A stretch of 53,317 nt of DNA. Source: VMCP01 sp964408945 (GTDB lineage: Bacteria > Bacteroidota > Bacteroidia > NS11-12g > UBA955). The translations under genes and the position numbers were made by a program. Below the pieces are notes generated by a model that saw only the letters and a program-made list of their open reading frames with translations, was not told the origin of the DNA and ran no database searches. Of the stretch, positions 51,479 through 53,317 are shown in pieces (positions within the stretch are counted from its first letter, which is position 1; every line of letters begins with the position of its first letter). The DNA is taken from assembly GCA_964408945.1 (NCBI GenBank), contig CAYPBJ010000016.1:1-53317 (forward strand). The letters run 5' to 3'.

Positions 51479-53317
51479 ATGAACATTGAAGATCTTATCA
51501 TCAAAGGACTGTCAGCCGCTATTGAGCAGTTGTACGGCACATCTGCAGATGTGGATGTGAAAATCGAGAAAACCAAGCCCATTTTCGAGGGTGATTATAC
51601 GTTTGTCGTTTTTCCTTTGGTCCGAAGATCTGGTAAAAGTCCTGAAGCAACTGCGCAGGAACTGGGCGAGGTGGTGGTGAATAACACCCCTGAAATTAGC
51701 CAATTCAATGTTATCAAAGGGTTTTTGAACTTCAGTATAGCCCCATCGTATTGGGCTGTGGCATTATTGAGTTTCGATGCCCAGTCAAACATCCCCCGAA
51801 AAAATGAAAAAGTCATGGTGGAGTATTCGAGTCCAAACACGAATAAGCCGCTGCATTTGGGGCACATTCGGAATATTTTATTGGGATATTCGATTGCGGA
51901 AATCATGAATGCGGGCGGATATGACGTGGTGAAGGCGAATTTGATCAACGATCGCGGCATTCATATTTGCAAAAGCATGTTGGCTTGGCAGCGCTTCGGA
52001 AACGGCGAAAACCCTCAGTCTTCGGGCTTGAAGGGCGACCATTTGGTGGGTAAATACTACGTGGTTTTTGAAAATAAATTGCAGGAGCAAACCGCCGATG
52101 AGGTGGCTGCTGCTTTGGAGGGACGTTGGAGCTGTAAAAATGAAAACATCCAAAAGCGATACCAAGACGCGTTTGAGAAATTGGGGCAGGCCAAAGAGGA
52201 AAAACAGATATCTAAATTGAAGGGCGACATCAAAGATTTGGTTAGAAACCAGTCAGAATTGATGCAAACTTGCCAGGAAATGCTCCGTCAATGGGAAGCC
52301 AAAGATTCGGCGGTCATTGAACTTTGGAGCAGTATGAACGGCTGGGTTTACGAAGGATTTAACCATACTTACAAACGTTTGGGAGTTGACTTCGACGCCA
52401 TGTATTACGAGAGCAACACCTATTTATTGGGAAAAGATATTGTTCAAGAAGGACTTGAAAAGGGCGTATTTTTTCAGAAAGCAGACGGTTCGGTTTGGAT
52501 TGATTTGTCGTCAGACGGCTTGGACGAAAAGCTCGTTCAGCGGGGCGACGGAACATCGGTTTACATCACCCAAGACATGGGTACCGCCGATCTCAAATTC
52601 GAAGAACACGGCATCAACAGAAGCGTGTATGTGGTTGGTAATGAGCAAGATTACCACTTCAAAGTGCTTTTCTTGATCATGTCTAAGTTGGGCAGATCGT
52701 ACGCGCCTGGCATGTATCATGTGAGTTATGGCATGGTTGATCTTCCGTCGGGAAAAATGAAAAGCAGAGAGGGAACCGTGGTTGACGCTGACGATTTGTT
52801 GCAAGAAATGTACGATACGGCGAAAGCGAAAACCGAAGAATTGGGCAAAACCGAAGGAATGTCGGCCGAAGAGCTCCACGAGTTGTATCACAGATTGTCG
52901 TTGGCGGCATTGAAGTTCTTTATATTGAAGGTAGACCCTAAAAAGAGGATGCTGTTCAATCCCGAAGAAAGCATTGATTTCCAAGGAGATACAGGCCCGT
53001 TCGTGATGTACACTTATGCCCGAATCAAGAGCATCTTGCGAAATGCACAATTTGAGGGCTGCCAAATTAAAACGGATTTAGTGTTGCACGCAACCGAAAT
53101 GGAGTGCATCAAGGTGTTAAACGAGTTCAAAACGGTTCTAGCCGGAGCTGCAGAAGAGTATAATCCAGCAGCGATTTGTCAATACGTTTTAGACTTGGCC
53201 AAATCGTACAACAAGGTTTACAACGAGGTCAGCATACTCAAGGAGAGCAACGAAGATTTGCGCAACATGCGTTTGCAGCTGGCTTTACAAACCTCTCAGA
53301 TCTTGCAACGCGCGTTG
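51479..53317 (+). CDS. argS: Arginyl-tRNA synthetase, 5' part (3' end beyond window)
   Basis: 613 codons are open from the ATG at 51479 to the right edge with no stop. Class I signature 'NTNKPLHLGHIRN' (HIGH) at about residue 125, the N-terminal Add1 domain before it, 'YITQDMGTADLKFEEHGI' and 'YVVGNEQDYHFK', the KMSKS-equivalent 'PSGKMKSREGTVVD', and the anticodon-binding alpha-helical domain toward the edge ('FVMYTYARIKSIL'). It charges tRNA-Arg. A helical insertion ('KEEKQISKLKGDIKDLVRNQ') separates parts of the catalytic domain, as usual in Bacteroidetes forms. Only the last few residues are missing. Confidence 0.96.
   Translation, partial: MNIEDLIIKGLSAAIEQLYGTSADVDVKIEKTKPIFEGDYTFVVFPLVRRSGKSPEATAQELGEVVVNNTPEISQFNVIKGFLNFSIAPSYWAVALLSFDAQSNIPRKNEKVMVEYSSPNTNKPLHLGHIRNILLGYSIAEIMNAGGYDVVKANLINDRGIHICKSMLAWQRFGNGENPQSSGLKGDHLVGKYYVVFENKLQEQTADEVAAALEGRWSCKNENIQKRYQDAFEKLGQAKEEKQISKLKGDIKDLVRNQSELMQTCQEMLRQWEAKDSAVIELWSSMNGWVYEGFNHTYKRLGVDFDAMYYESNTYLLGKDIVQEGLEKGVFFQKADGSVWIDLSSDGLDEKLVQRGDGTSVYITQDMGTADLKFEEHGINRSVYVVGNEQDYHFKVLFLIMSKLGRSYAPGMYHVSYGMVDLPSGKMKSREGTVVDADDLLQEMYDTAKAKTEELGKTEGMSAEELHELYHRLSLAALKFFILKVDPKKRMLFNPEESIDFQGDTGPFVMYTYARIKSILRNAQFEGCQIKTDLVLHATEMECIKVLNEFKTVLAGAAEEYNPAAICQYVLDLAKSYNKVYNEVSILKESNEDLRNMRLQLALQTSQILQRAL

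Noticed and set aside
51595..53065. Several minus-strand reading frames over the right end
   Set aside because: They lie entirely antisense to argS, whose class I motifs prove the plus-strand reading.

Overview
The window is chromosomal DNA from a member of the Bacteroidota, most likely an aquatic flavobacterium-like organism. The evidence is type IX secretion (T9SS) C-terminal sorting domains on several large surface proteins, the gliding genes gldD and gldE beside ssb and mutY, a proteorhodopsin carrying the D-T-E proton-pump residues, a Bacteroidetes-type exosortase with its partner, SusC-like TonB-dependent receptor architecture, and TAnnTTTG-like promoter boxes. The DNA is AT-rich and tightly packed, with many 1-4 nt start/stop overlaps. 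No rRNA, prophage, IS element or CRISPR array was seen. One tRNA and one VapBC-like pair are present. A 100-N assembly gap lies at 49738-49837.

Layout. 1-3964: a T9SS cargo gene translationally coupled to a small PID-CTERM-like protein, with the 3' end of a second copy of that small protein at the window edge. These are followed by an exosortase, an exosortase-associated membrane protein and a further small membrane protein. 4010-7095: an M48 lipoprotein protease, then a convergent HMG-CoA reductase fused to an APH-type kinase domain. 7188-8114: a lectin-like secreted protein. 8315-15213: a four-gene operon (UbiA-type prenyltransferase, PEP-synthase-like protein, BtaA/DUF3419-GNAT fusion, AMP-forming acyl ligase). 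With the HMG-CoA reductase fusion next door it looks like an undescribed isoprenoid/lipid-type biosynthetic locus. 15260-16044: VapBC-like pair. 16145-16218: tRNA(CAT). 16343-21316: START-domain protein and two tandem LamG/Cys-repeat/T9SS proteins. 21439-29656: nitroreductase, TonB-C protein, a seven-base repeat array, lipoprotein, PNGase F-like T9SS protein, gmk, nadD, two transporters, inositol monophosphatase and bacilliredoxin. 29698-36936: hutI, gamma carbonic anhydrase, M23 peptidase, MerR regulator, two beta-barrel proteins, pdxJ and an S1/P1-type nuclease/phospholipase. 36933-42917: LOG protein, PorE-like OmpA protein, gldD, gldE, ssb, mutY. 42967-45783: HU, TPR protein, a 29-residue basic protein and RNase G. 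45832-49456: proteorhodopsin and a TonB-dependent receptor. 49457-50028: a second seven-base array interrupted by the gap. 50029-53317: OmpA-type lipoprotein, rlmH and the 5' part of argS.

The points most worth following are the HMGR-kinase/UbiA/PEP-synthase/BtaA/ligase locus, the two seven-base repeat arrays (one with 14 GGG tracts in exact seven-base register), and the coupling of a T9SS cargo gene to an exosortase substrate. The assembly gap is flanked on both sides by the same 55 bases and is probably an unmerged contig overlap rather than missing sequence. All functional calls come from motif recognition by eye. No database search was run.
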